Assembly: GCF_037975245.1 (NCBI RefSeq)
Contig: NC_092575.1
Coordinates: forward strand, 1,927,001-1,991,000
Source of the DNA: Apostichopus japonicus
Taxonomy: Eukaryota > Echinodermata > Holothuroidea > Aspidochirotida > Stichopodidae
DNA length: 64,000 nt
Direction of reading: 5' to 3'
Shown here: piece after piece, positions 16,501 through 28,313 of the stretch
Layout: each line of letters begins with the position of its first letter
Position numbering within the stretch: the first letter of the stretch is position 1
The notes under the pieces: model-generated
What the model saw: only the letters and a program-made list of their open reading frames with translations
Told to the model about the DNA's origin: nothing
Database searches by the model: none
Translations under genes and position numbers: made by a program

Positions 16501-19500
16501 CAAAATAAAACTAAACAGCTTTGAAATGGGACATTCCAATGATTCCACAGTACATGGGACATGGAAGGCCAAAGTAAAAGTAAATTATTTTCATCAAAAA
16601 GTGGTCAACTCTGGTAATGAGAACAATAGACTGACATAAATAGCAATGTGCTTTCAATAGCTGCTACACCTGAGCCTTGTGGCCCACTGAACATGGCAAA
16701 TGGATTTATTTATCAAATTTACTTACTTAAATGAATTTAAAGGGTGTATTTTGTCAGCCTGACTGTTATTGTTTGTTAAGTGTTTAATATACTAATGAAA
16801 TAATTTTCTATAATCAGCACACCATGTCAACTAATGTCAACCAGTTGTGTATGCAAAAGGATTGTGAACGCTGAGAGGCAGCATTGAACAGAATAATTCA
16901 GATGATAAAAAATCCTTGAATATGGTGATCAAATCCCCAGTACTTCTTAGTGTAAGTTTATTGTGCTAGAGAATTCTAGAAGCAGGAACACTTCTTTGGT
17001 CACACTAAAAGCCAATAGTAAGAATTTGTTTTAATCATTTCTACTGATTTTGCCCTTCTCATTCAAATTTCACTGTAATCATAAATGTAATACGATTATG
17101 ATTACTTTGCCCTTGTAATCGATTACGATTACTTTGTAATTTTCACAAAAGTAATCGATTACGATTACTTCAAAAAATGTAATCGATTGTAATCGATTAC
17201 GATTACCCCAAGCCTGATATTATTTAAGCTGTTTAGCTCACACACAAGCAAATGATCAAGTGACAACAACCGATGCAGTATATTTAAAGGTACACTCGCC
17301 CTAAACCGCATGCCGCGCTCTGAAAACGTTTACTTTCCGTTGCTTGCAAGTGAAGTTTTTTTTGTGTCGCTACAAAATGCAGACAGTAATGAAACCTGAT
17401 ACCTTGTTATCTGTTATCTAGACCTGAGATGTCCACGCTGCTATGTGCACTGTGTTGTGGGTAATGACCGTGATGTTTGTATTGACTGTACACTAAAGTC
17501 TATTTACAGATGGTAGCAAGCTGTGTGTGTCTATTCTGGGATCAACGGTGGTGTCTAACACTTCTGTTACACCGCATTCGAAACTAGGTCAGATAACCGG
17601 CATGAGACGTTTCTTTGTGCGGGAGTCTTCACATCCTTTAAGGAGAAGTATTTATATCCCATTAATAGAGAAAGAATTATGTTTCAATTGGTAGCATGCA
17701 ACTTAAAATTTTGCAAACATTAGATACAATCAAACAATAACAAGGTTAATTTACAAGGTAATCTACTGCCCTTTATTTCACATTAGTCTGTCACATCAGA
17801 AGGTCACAGCTTTCAATAATTATACAAACAAATTCCCTTGATGGGTGCTTCGTTAGATTCCTGCAATTTTCAAGTATATCAATGTTATAAGTTCTGAATG
17901 TGGCAATGTGGAGAAGCTTTGGCATAATCTGTGGATAAGACTGCCAGACTATCAAAAAGATTCCACATCCATGCAACTCCAACTGCTTCCTTCACCTCCT
18001 TGCAGATGTACCACATGTCCAAAAAAAAGTCAGCATTGGTTCATGTAATTAAAATCTGGCTTCCTCCTGAGCTGGCAAATACACATGAATTGTCAAGTAC
18101 AGAGGTCAGTGTGAAACCACTGAAAGATCTTCTCAGCTTTCAAGAAAACAAAGATTTGAAGCCAAATTGACAGAGGCCACACTGATACCATTCCACTCTC
18201 ATAAGAAGAAGGCATCACACACACTTCATTTTGCTTCTGCGATGCAGTGCCTGGTAGACTGTGAGGGTCACCCAATGGATGTTTTAACAACTGCCTGGTT
18301 TATAGAGCTCTGCAACAGATAATTCATCCTGATGTCTAGTTGTCATCCTGTCATGGAATTGAGCAAGTTGAACCCACTTCAACACAAAGCAGCTATTGAA
18401 TTCTTGTCTAGGTACTGTCAAATCCACATCACCATCATTGCTGGTTCCAGCTACGCCGACCATAATAAAAGAGTACAATGAGGGTTTTTTAATTCGCCCA
18501 ACAGAGCTTGCATTCCAGTACCTTTGGGCAGCTGAAAAGATATTCAGAAATTGTTATATGAGTGTGTTTGTATGCATGCATATGTGTGATTTTCTTGCTT
18601 TACAGAACAGCTCCATTTTGATAAGCTATGTAACGTGGAAACCTGCCAATCATATGTTTGAAATAGGACAGGCTGAAACGATTCTTAAATGAAAAGCTTA
18701 ACGACTTCTTGCGTTTTTATACATCACTGTTCAGGTAAGGCCAGTAAGGGCAGTATGAAGAATAAGTAACAATTAATAATTATCATTATGGCCATTTGCT
18801 GTCTGCATAATAACAAACTGAATGATGTCATAAGCCCTGTGCTCAGTTGACAACACTGACAAGTAGGCACACTATGTCAGTGTGATCCATTAAAACCTTA
18901 TTAAGGACATGACCGTATAGTATATATGTTAATGGAAAATACATAAGCTACAACATACACCAGTATTCAGTTGTTGCAGGGTTTTTTTTTTCTCGACAGA
19001 CCCATTCAATCTGTTGCACCTACTATAGCCTAGTAAGTACATTCCTGAGAAATTAACACCACAATATCAGTTTTAGGTTTGTCCACAGACTCCCAACTAT
19101 TGCTAACTCCTACACTCAAGTATATAGTTTAGTTTAGTAGAAAAAAAGACCAGGAGAGACATTCAAGTCTCCATTAAGGACCCTAAGGCTATATGAGAGG
19201 AATACAACCAAGGACATCAAATGTCATACCCAATTACAATGCTTAATGTACTCATCCAAAGCATTTTTAAACCCATTCACACTACTTGCAATTCAACCTT
19301 CTCAGGCAAACCATTCCATCCATTCACAACCCTTGTATAAGTTGTATTAGACTTTAGAGAAAAAGTTATGCCGAATATTAATCCTACTATGTAACTTCTG
19401 GAGTTTAATACAATGACCTCTGGTACAACTACTTTTTGGCAAACCTGAAAAGATCAGTGAAGCATAAATTGTCATTTTATGTGTAGGCTTACTTTATTTA

Positions 19501-22500
19501 ATTGAAGGATCTATTAATGTAGGCCTGATGCTATAGTTGTACGTCTGTAATCTAGCCTAGCCAGGACTGTGATGTGTGCTTTTCGTTTGTATGACTAAAG
19601 TAGGACTAGTAGTATGAGGCGTAAAATAAAACAAGTGTAATGACAGGTTTTCAGCTAGTTTTCTATGCATTTCAGGTGTGAAGATAAACGTAAATGTCAT
19701 TAACTAACGCATACTCTAATTCATTACCTGATATCCATTTTGTTCCTCGTATGCCTGTCAAAATCTGACATTCTGAGTCGCTTCGTTTGTTCGCAACGAG
19801 CACAGTGTGCAAAGCTGCTATATATTGTGTGTGGTGTTTTTCGTGTTTCGCGCAACTGGTAACGACAACTGGACCTATTTTGATGCCCATGGTTTGCGTG
19901 TGACGTCACAAATCGCCAGTTGGCCAAACTCTCTCTATATACGGCTCTGCACCCTATCTAAGCGGAGCGCCACCACACGTTGGCGCGTAGCGTACAGAAA
20001 CTTTTTGAGTAAAGATACCCCCTAGATCGCCGGAAATGACCCTTTCCGGGCCTGGCTAATTTGCAGAAAAACGAAGAATAAATAGGTGTCATCGCCAAAT
20101 TACACCAACAAACTGTGACAAATGTCGATAGGTAGATGAGAGCGCAATAAAAATGTCAATAATCGCGAATAAGTAAAAAATGGTAAAGAGCTGAAAAGGG
20201 CGCCAGCAGTCCATTTGAGTCCGTCAGGGGGGGGGGGGTGGCATCCTCCCCCTGACTGTATGGACGCTCCGCCATTGAGCGGGGGGGGGGGGGCGTGGGA
20301 GAGGCGGATCTCAGACGATGCTGAGTGTTATAACAGAAAGCGCCGATTGGTGAAGTGAATTGAGGGACCATTTGTCAAACTGCCACTTCAACCCCCCCCC
20401 CCCCCCCCCCAACCCCGGCTATACCACCAGATCAGTTTCGCAAGAGAAAAAACATATTCGTGAAATAATGCCTCATGTTCAAGAAAATATTGGATATCAT
20501 TACCAGCGTTTGCATTCGCTAACTTATTAACCTCCACAGAAATTGAACTTGGTCAGCTCCCTGTTCTCGAAATCGATGGCACAGAATACCCTCAGAGCCG
20601 TGCTGCCTGCAGACACCTATCACGGAAATTCGGTAGGTGACACTTTTGAGCACGTTGTTGCTATATCATAATATTTCACGTTGTTTTAGTTTATTTTGTT
20701 CTATACAATACAATTCTCTTGAGAAATGTTACGAATAAGTTTGCATAATTATTTGCAAAATACTGCAATATATATATACATGGCAAAGATTGTTCACTTC
20801 CTAGAGCAGAAGTGCTCAATACATAGAAGTAGAGCGGCAAGCCTACATAATATAGTATACCTGATACGGTAACTTACAGCTTGTCGTTACTCGAGTTTCA
20901 CGCCTGGGTTGCGATTGTCGGACACCTGGACGCAAACGATCAAGTGACCTTATTTCTTCATAGCACGGATGGGTGGTTTGTTACCATGGCTACCCATTAA
21001 AATGCTTGATATAAAAGGATACACGTATGGATTTATTGTTATAGGGAATCATACAACCCCTTGTCACTTTTCGTCACAGACTGACCCACGCAAATTTGTT
21101 TTCTTTTCATTGAAATTACGTCAGGCTTATTATACTTAATCGATTGTAGAAGTGTTTTGATCATAGCATTTGGTAAATATAAAAATATTCATATATATCA
21201 ATCATATATATAATATCAGTCAACTAAAATGACTTTCTCGATGTGAAATCTCAATGTGAAATATCTGTCACATGACACCGATTTCACGTAGTGTGGGGGT
21301 GGGGTGGCTACCGCCCGGGACTCGGCGCGATTAGTTGCCACGGGCGAGTCTGTATGGAGGAGTCAGGGGAAAATAGCGCATTGGTTCTTAAGATAATTAA
21401 AGTAAGGACAAATGAAGAGTGCAAAAGGAAGGGATGTGGGAGGGGTGCAGATGACGTAATTGTACCGGGGTTCTTTGACGTGAACGGACGTATTTATATT
21501 AATATCACACCGCTGTTTATTGATCGTGAAGACTGTGAGACGATTATCAGGACGTATGTTTTGATTTGATTCCGAAACAGGGTTCTATGGCAAGGACGAC
21601 CATGAAAGGTTCCTAATTGACATCGTCTGCGAAACAGCCGATGATCTTTGGGAGGAAATGTACAGAATCATTGAAGCAGAAAAGGAGAAGAAGGTATTTA
21701 TCATAATAATTGTCCTTTTTCGTTCAAACGACGGTGTGATGGGGGCAGGGGGAGGGGTAAGGGGAATTAAGAGGGTTGTTTATAGTTTTTTGAGAACACT
21801 TAAATTTTTTGTAAAAAGTACTTCCTTTATTTAGCCCTCTGCATGTAGCCGTTTCGAATGAAAAAAACTGTAACCGACCTAGGCTGGGGATAAGAAGAAA
21901 CAATATATTTTCCAACTGGAATATTTAAATTTCACTGACACGGCCAACAAATTTTTCCCAGTACAAGGGCGTAGGAACCGGGGGGGGGGAGCTGGGGGCG
22001 CCAGCCCCCCCGGTGAAAAATGTGGAGGGGCGGAAGTATCATTCCGCCCCCCCGGTTCGCAAGTCAGAAAACCCCTTTTTCATTTCCAAAAAAATCTCAT
22101 TAGGAGCACCAAATTGCATCTAAGGCCAGGTGCAAATACAAAATTAAGTTTACAAAATGGAGTGGGTGTTGAAGTGTGCTATATTGCACCAAATTGCATC
22201 TGAGGCCACCAGGAAATGCAAAAAAATCCAAAGGGGAGGGGAAACCCCCTCCCCTTAGACCCCTCCCCCAGGCCGGCCATCAGTCTTCAGCCCCCCACTC
22301 AAAAGTACCTTCCTACGCCACTGTCCCAGTATATATATCCAGTTGCATGAGAAAGCTTTGCTGTACCATGTGACCGTATCATATCTCTAGCGAAGGGAAT
22401 GCCTTTTTTAAAATAATGGTTCCTAAAGATGCCAGTTATTACCAAATATTATAGTTTACGTCGGCTAGTGTTACAATTTTGTTCGTCTTTCTTTTGCCCA

Positions 22501-23220
22501 TGTAAAGCGCGAGCTGAGGGAGACGTTTAAGACGGAAGGTGCTCTAAAGGTGACAGCCAACTTGGAGAAACTTCTGAAAAAGAACAAAAATGGCACCGGA
22601 TGGTTCGTCGGTGACGGTGTAAGTAATTCAAGGGGATGAGTTGTCCAGGCCTAATTTGCCTACGATGGATCCAATTAATACGAGGATTAAATTATGCCGT
22701 AACTTTATGTTGCTTTTAGCCAATGAGTTGCCCCATATATTTTACCACGAATTGTCATTCAAACTACGTCAGCCATCATTAGATGTAGCCTATTGGATGA
22801 ATGAGAGGGGGGAGGGGGTGAGACATTTAAGATTAAAGAACAGGAACTTCTTTTACTGATTATTTCACTTAAAACTTAGAATAAATTATAGCAAAAAAGC
22901 ATGATCGCAATTATTTAATTTCTACTTACCCCCTTATCTCAGGCCATGTCGACTATACTTAAAATAATCCTCATGTACAAAGTGCAAGTGACGTCACGAA
23001 ATAATGATTGTACATGTATTCTTTTGCATGTTCACAGATAACTCTCGCCGACGTTATGGCATTCAACATGATCTACGACTTCATTCCATCCGTCTTAGAA
23101 ACGGAAGAAGGAACGTTCGATCTCAAAGACCAGGAGGTACTCAAGGCGTTTGTCGAACGTTTTAAGTCCAATGCGAAGATCTCTGATTGGCTGAAGAAGA
23201 GACCGCTGAGACCATATTAA
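13564..23220 (+). CDS. Sigma-class glutathione S-transferase, copy 2 (5 exons, 210 aa)
   Basis: Paralogue of the gene at 912-4331, same class and exon design. Exons: 13564-13696, 20540-20632, 21581-21693, 22508-22618, 23038-23220 (stop TAA). Exon lengths (133, 93, 113, 111, 183) equal those of copy 1 base for base, and splice sites are intact, so the frame is open throughout. Intron 1 has grown to 6.8 kb through nested transposons. Tyr8, Arg14, Trp39, Lys43 and Gln63-Ser64 are kept. Changes from copy 1 include Tyr4Phe, Ile7Ser, Gly11Cys, Tyr36Asn, Pro40Thr, Gly47Glu, His65Arg, Tyr68Cys and Pro114Arg, several of them close to the glutathione site. The gene may be functional with altered substrate choice, or slowly decaying. 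Correct splicing across the swollen intron is an assumption. Confidence 0.85.
14011..14067. repeat. 15-bp G-rich minisatellite
   Basis: TGGGGAGGGTGGAGG-type unit at 14011, 14026, 14041 and 14056. Copy 1 has a single related unit near 1202, so the array expanded in copy 2. The G runs could form quadruplexes. Confidence 0.85.
16023..17216. mobile_element. hAT-like element with GATTAC-rich ends, 1.2 kb
   Basis: The ends CAGGCTTGGGG and CCCCAAGCCTG are inverted repeats. They are flanked by perfect 8-bp ATATTATT duplications (16015-16022 and 17217-17224). Subterminal regions are arrays of AATCGATTACGATTAC, a pattern known from hAT elements in many animals, which probably serves as transposase binding sites. 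The interior (16200-17040) has no coding capacity that I recognise, so the element is non-autonomous. Confidence 0.9.
19127..19460 (-). mobile_element. LINE 3' fragment (RT C-terminus), inside the 5.8 kb element
   Basis: The minus strand spells the C-terminal signature of CR1/L2/Jockey-type LINE reverse transcriptases: [13 protein letters not shown] followed, after a frame change, by [13 protein letters not shown]. The DNA then runs into a TTTTTTTCTACTAAACTAAAC 3' end. A frame shift and stop show that it is dead. A second copy of the same family lies at 32836-33110. Confidence 0.75.
20391..20410. repeat. Poly-C tract
   Basis: Nineteen consecutive C (20392-20410), one of the longest of many C/G homopolymers in the window. 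It is the copy-2 counterpart of the C run near 1330 in copy 1. Confidence 0.9.
21964..22323 (+). mobile_element. MITE (360 bp) with target duplication in GST copy 2 intron 3
   Basis: Runs from CAAGGGCGTAGGAACC to CCTTCCTACGCCACTG and is flanked by TCCCAGTA on both sides (21956-21963 and 22324-22331). GST copy 1 has the uninterrupted site with one TCCCAGTA near 3208. The insertion therefore happened after the gene duplication. It is non-coding, of hAT type by its 8-bp target duplication, and the reference copy of a family also seen at 1116, 9151 and 9393. Confidence 0.92.
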
Positions 23221-23579
23221 AGTGTCACCGGCCAATCAGATCCACTGAAATGTTTGATTCACTGAGACGGATTATCTTGATAAGATAATTTTCATGTAGA
23301 CTTCGTTATCTCTTTGGGTTCCCTGCACCCAACTACAGCAAAATTAGGTACTGAAATACCGCACCCCCTGGGGTAGTAGTTGCATATTCATTTTGTAAGA
23401 AACGGATAAGGAAATATACTTTCACATTTTTAGACAAAGATTTGATATCCCACTACTGCGATTCACACTGATGATATATTTATTATATATTAATAATATA
23501 TTAGAATATAGTATATAAGTGTCTATATATATATCCACTAATATGCTATATTATTAGTATGTAATAAATATATACTAAA

Positions 23580-23622
<43 letters not shown>

Positions 23623-26600
23623 GATCATACATTATCCTTGAACTCGTATCGAAAAATGGAAGGATTTTTTAACATTGAGAGACATGCATGCGTCCTTTAT
23701 CCTTTGATTCCTTCCGGGATATGAAGGAAGGTAAAGGACAGTATGTGAATGATCATTGTGGAAAGATGTTATTGATTTGATCAATAAATATATCACTTTT
23801 AATGCCTTTTCATTTGCTTCAATATTTCCAGTAATCTCCATTATTTCTGCGCCTATAGAAGGCTCGGTGAATGTTTGTCAGTGACGTGCACAAGATTTCA
23901 TACGTGGGGTGTCACCCCCTCCCCTCTCAGACTGAGGTTACTAAAGAGGGGCACGGGACCATTTTGGTGTAGACGGAATATAAACTTACTTGACGAATAA
24001 GTTACGGGTATTGGCCGGCTGCGGGTTTGTTGAATACGAATCTCCCCGTTTAGAATGAAAATTAGTTTTAGAGTTAAAATATTGCACTCGGAGATCCAAA
24101 CGCAAAGTTGTGCTCATAAATACTTTGAGCAGATGGAGATGGGACGGGAAGGGAGGGGGGGGGGCACTGTGACACGATCCGGACAGAACGTAAGCAGACT
24201 GTCTAGAATACAGCCTTATGGAGAGCAGGGCAACTGTAGAGAGCTTCGAAATCCAAACTTATGTCGGATGGTTTTCTCAAAGTGTGATAATTTGTCTATC
24301 CCGACGCCCCCCTCTCTACCACCACCACCCCTCCGCTACTTGGGACTGCATAGAGTCCCCTTTACAAGAACTACTACTAACTTGGTTACATCCCGATGGC
24401 TGAAGATTCATGATTGCGTTACTGTAGAATGAATATTTTAGTCAAAACTACATTTGGTACCTCAAAAGAAATGAATATTTCAAATTTGGAGATATTTGGT
24501 AGAATGTATCAAGAAATGTCATTCATTGAACAGGAAAAAAAGAGACTTTGTTTACCTTTATAATTAAACCAATTACCCACAGAGGTAAATATTATTACCA
24601 CAAGAAAAACCCCTAATATAATGAAGATTTGAGATCTCATGCAAACGTTCAAAGTGTGTCACCATTTCAAGGATAACTCAAAAAGAAGATTATAATAGCC
24701 CTTAGTAAAGAAATGATATCACAAACAGGGAGGCTTAGATGTACACTTCTGGAAGGGGGTGATACTCCCAAGGGATAAAAAAATAAATAATAATATACAA
24801 AATGTTTTTGAAGTACAACCAAAACACCTCTTTGAAGGGGGATTTACCCACCCCCCTCCCCACAAAGGAGTCAGGCTGCCTCATCCCTCTCCTCCTTCCA
24901 CCCAACTGGCAGGCAAAGTATTAAAAAATCCTAGTGTACAGTACATTAAATATGTAAATCGTATTGGCGGTACAATGTTAACACTTGCAAATTCTTCAAC
25001 AATATTTCAAACGTTGTAAAATATAGCACCATTTTGCATCTAGGCACTCTGCATTTTAACAAATGTGTCCCAATGGGAAGGGCACAACACATCTTACCCC
25101 CCCCCCCCAAATCAATCCAAGAGATGGGGTTTTGGACTAACAGTGTGGATATATTTTTTCTTCAAGATAAACTTACAGTGTTACATTACCTGCCCACCAG
25201 ATTATCCCTGTAAGTAATCTGATGGAAGGATTAAATCAGAAAACAGATTAAGGAAAAGCTGACACACAGACAACATTACGACACTAAACTACTAGGAAAA
25301 AAAATGCAAATGTCACTTCTTCGTTTCTTATTTATTTATTATAGATCAGGCAAGCATTGCAAGGTACTGATTAATTAGTACCTCAAGTTATGACCCCCAT
25401 ATTAAAAATACCAAAACAAAAAATTTGCACTGTAGCGCAATTTTCTACATGCAAGCGGTGGTTATGATATATTGAATACTTGAATAAAATATAAACCAAA
25501 ATTATTAGAAGTGATCCTTCCAATTGAATATCGGATCAAAGTGGGACGAAAATAGTTTGTGAATTAATGACAGCTGATAATAGTAAAAGTGAAATGAAAT
25601 TGATAACGAATATATGCTAAAATTAATATACATCATTCAGAATATAATATAAGCATTAACATTTAAATTCATGTTAGCAGTGAATACATTAAACAATGTT
25701 CAAATTAAGAGACTCCAGGAATTATGGCAAACTGGTTAGAAACACACTATTAATAGCAATTCTGCCTTTGATGGGTTGCACAATCACAATAGTTATTACA
25801 CTGTCAGTTTCCCATTATTACAGTAATTTAGCTTTGGAACTTCTGAATGAATTGTGTAATTACCATAACCAGAGCAAGGCATCAACAATAGTTTATCCTC
25901 CCCTATCATTACCCCCCACCCCCCCCCCCCCCATCCTAACCTTCTCCGGCCCAGAGCCGATGTCTCTCTCCCTCTCTTTCTCCTTAAAAAGTAAAGTTTT
26001 TCTGCACTAATATATCATAGTATTCAAGATATGATATAATTTCTCAAATTCTGCAAAGTTATTATTTACCGATGTATAAAAGCATGGTTAAAAGTTGGTA
26101 GCAACAACGTGGGTTCTATTGCTGCTAGCAAACCCACATATCCTAACAGTATCTGCATATGTCTGGGATGAGACCGAGCCGGGGGAAAAAAATCTGAAAT
26201 TTATCTATCGCCGCCCTGGAGGAGGGGTTTAAGGGGAGGGGGTGTCCCCCTTCCCTTTAGAAATTTTTTGTCAGGTAAGGAGGGCTTAGATGCAAAATGG
26301 TGGACTCTAGATGGAATCTATCACATCACGTAACTCGCCAAAAAAAGTGTGGAATTTCTGCTTGTATAATTTATCCATTAGCTTTTTTGAACCAAAAAAA
26401 GGCTTTTTTGCTTGCTTTGTGCTTCTTGATTCCACCACTGGTCAAATTCGGTGTTCCTTCCCTTCACAGTCCAGCATGTTCCGCCAAAAAAAATAAAAAT
26501 AAAAATAAAAAAATAAATAAAAAATAATAAAAAACGCGAATTAGGAGAAAAAACGCGAAAATGAAAAAAAAAAAAAAATCGGAAATCCGCGTTTCCGCGG

Positions 26601-28313
26601 AAGAGTCTCATGCCTGATATGTACAGTATGTTGCTACCAAACTACCATTCCATGCTTACTGTATCTCCACTTACAGACGGGACTGAGAGTTAAGCAAACA
26701 AACAATCAGTCATTTATTGTCATGTCGTCTTTATATCTAGAGTACAAAGTATAACAAGAGAGATTCAACGGTAAAAATGACTGTAGATATACTAAAATAT
26801 TTATTATTTTAAAATCTACCACCACATAGTTTTCATATTCCAAATACAGGTCAAAAATTTCTCAAAATCCATGATAATCTAATGTTTTGTTGACCACTGA
26901 AACCTTGGAATTCCTTGGCTGTTTTTACTCAACAGGGGAATTCTATTTCATTGCTTTTGACTCAAATTGCTATGTTAATAATTAACTTTACCATCAGATA
27001 ACAGTCAAATCCCTGCCATACCATTCAAAGTGCACAGTCCACTGTTTAATCCTTCACGTATAGCAGATCTGCTTAGAATACTAACGCCATCTTTCTATAT
27101 GCACTTTATTTGACCTCCCAACTTCCAGAATCTGCTTTGATATATTATCATTAATCTAACTACTGGTGCCTCACAAATTTAATTAACTGACACCCATGGT
27201 TCTCTCTGATATATTAACTCTTTGACCACTGCCTTGATGAAAAATTTCATTGAATATAAAATCTCTATACACTGAATATCACATACTGCAAATGTACTCT
27301 CCCATCCCATTCCTTCCCCTCCCCTCCCTCCCTCCCCTTGACATTTGACCTCAGACACTTACCAATATTTAACAGCTTTCTCCCTTATTTGTCCAACAAA
27401 GCATCACCAAATTGTGAATGAAATTTACTATCTTTTTACTCCTGAAAAAATTTCATATTATTTACAGAGAAAAGTTTTGGTTTAAACTGAGCAAAATGTC
27501 TCATTTGAAATTTGAATATTAACTTGGAAACTGGTAATAAACAAATAGGAAATAAGACTAAAACAGCCTCTTATGCCAATTTTGAAAAAGAAGAAAATTG
27601 AGGAAAGATGAAAACCTAATAGCTGCGTTCTGTGACACCCACTAAAAATACAGTACATACACGTGCATTATAAACAATGTTTTATAAATCGTTTACATAT
27701 TTTGAAGCTACTTACTACTGGAAGCTTACTGAAATATTACCGTGGCCAATGCTTAAGACTTGTTTCCTTCATGAACAACTTGCCTAGCTATAGATGAATG
27801 ATTTTTCCAAGTACATTTTAAGATCCACGCTTAACAAAGACTAAAGTTCAAGAAGTATTACTCTAGTATGGCATATTCATGTATCACTAATGAATGCAAT
27901 TTTGCAGTGAATTATTTTCTCAGTATATAGACTGAAATGTTCATTTTTTCTTACTTTCTACACTACATATCTATTTATAGCTTATTGAACTTAATTTTAC
28001 GTGTTTCGGACCGGGCTAACCGAAGACATATTTCTTGAAGCAAAATTGTTCTTTGTAAATTCCAATATTAAAACATCACTGACTTGAATACTTTATTTCA
28101 AACTTACAGTCAGGCAATGTTAACAAACATGTTAACAAACACTTGGTTGAGAAGGGGGTTGGAGGGGGGGGGGAAGGGTGTGTGTGAGGTTACTGGGTAT
28201 TGGTTTGTGTACACTCTCGAGTCACATCAAGAAAACCCTGTAAATATGTAATATAAACGTACATAAATTGACAATAGTCTGTCTCCCTCACAGGTAGAAT
28301 TTGTCAAATTGTT
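23221..28313. other. Non-coding downstream half of duplication copy 2
   Basis: Aligns with 4332-8603 and has no recognised gene. It contains an (AT)n run near 23585-23618 that is short in copy 1, the MITE at 26163-26616 and about 400 bases at 27440-28040 lacking in copy 1. Confidence 0.6.
26163..26616. mobile_element. TIR element (454 bp) inserted in copy 2 only
   Basis: Left end CTGGGATGAGACCG and right end GAGTCTCATGCCTG are imperfect inverted repeats. They interrupt a sequence that is continuous in copy 1 (near 7345). ATATGT is present on both sides and could be all or part of the target duplication. The right half is A-rich low complexity (26480-26575). No coding capacity. Confidence 0.7.

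Larger units (their letters stand above)
14136..19949. mobile_element. 5.8 kb DNA transposon with 31-bp perfect TIRs
   Basis: The ends 14136-14166 and 19919-19949 are perfect 31-base inverted repeats, starting CAGAGCCGTATATAG. They are flanked by the 8-bp direct repeat CACCCTAT (14128-14135 and 19950-19957). The 8-bp target duplication fits hAT or P superfamilies; a 31-bp perfect TIR is also the size known for the P element, but superfamily is unresolved. No transposase domain is recognisable. On the minus strand there are open stretches near 18300-18540 (about 84 codons after a plausible CAG acceptor) and 17790-18030. A short ATG exon ([15 protein letters not shown]) before a CAG/GTAATG donor lies near 19740, so an intron-bearing internal gene is possible but unproved. 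The left third is rich in AGGCCTAG motifs. It is nested with a hAT-like MITE (16023-17216) and a LINE 3' fragment (19127-19460). Confidence 0.85.
14069..20276. mobile_element. Outer MITE split by the 5.8 kb element
   Basis: Left end AAGTGGCGGAGCCAGG (14069) and right end GCTCCGCCATTG (to 20276) are imperfect inverted repeats. Without the element inserted at 14136-19949 it would be about 390 bases. Its right part (19958-20060) shares the CTAAGCGGAGCGCCACCA block with 11551-11660. The equivalent place in copy 1 (about 1222) is an uninterrupted G run, which looks like the empty site. The flanks are poly-G, so the target duplication cannot be read. Confidence 0.65.
13316..28313 (+). repeat. Segmental duplication, copy 2 (GST unit, expanded)
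   Basis: Direct repeat of 669-8603 containing GST copy 2. It is 15.0 kb, longer by about 7.1 kb. The extra length is mostly four insertions: a ~390-bp MITE (14069-20276) that encloses a 5.8 kb TIR element (14136-19949), and MITEs at 21964-22323 and 26163-26616. Two smaller indels near 27440 and 27760 add to it. Exons are nearly identical to copy 1, and introns and the 3' flank remain readily alignable, so the duplication is fairly young. Confidence 0.93.

Noticed and set aside
17931-18692. Host gene inside the 5.8 kb element on the + strand
   Set aside because: Frames are short, splice sites on + do not join them, and the better open stretch is on the minus strand; no domain is recognised on either.
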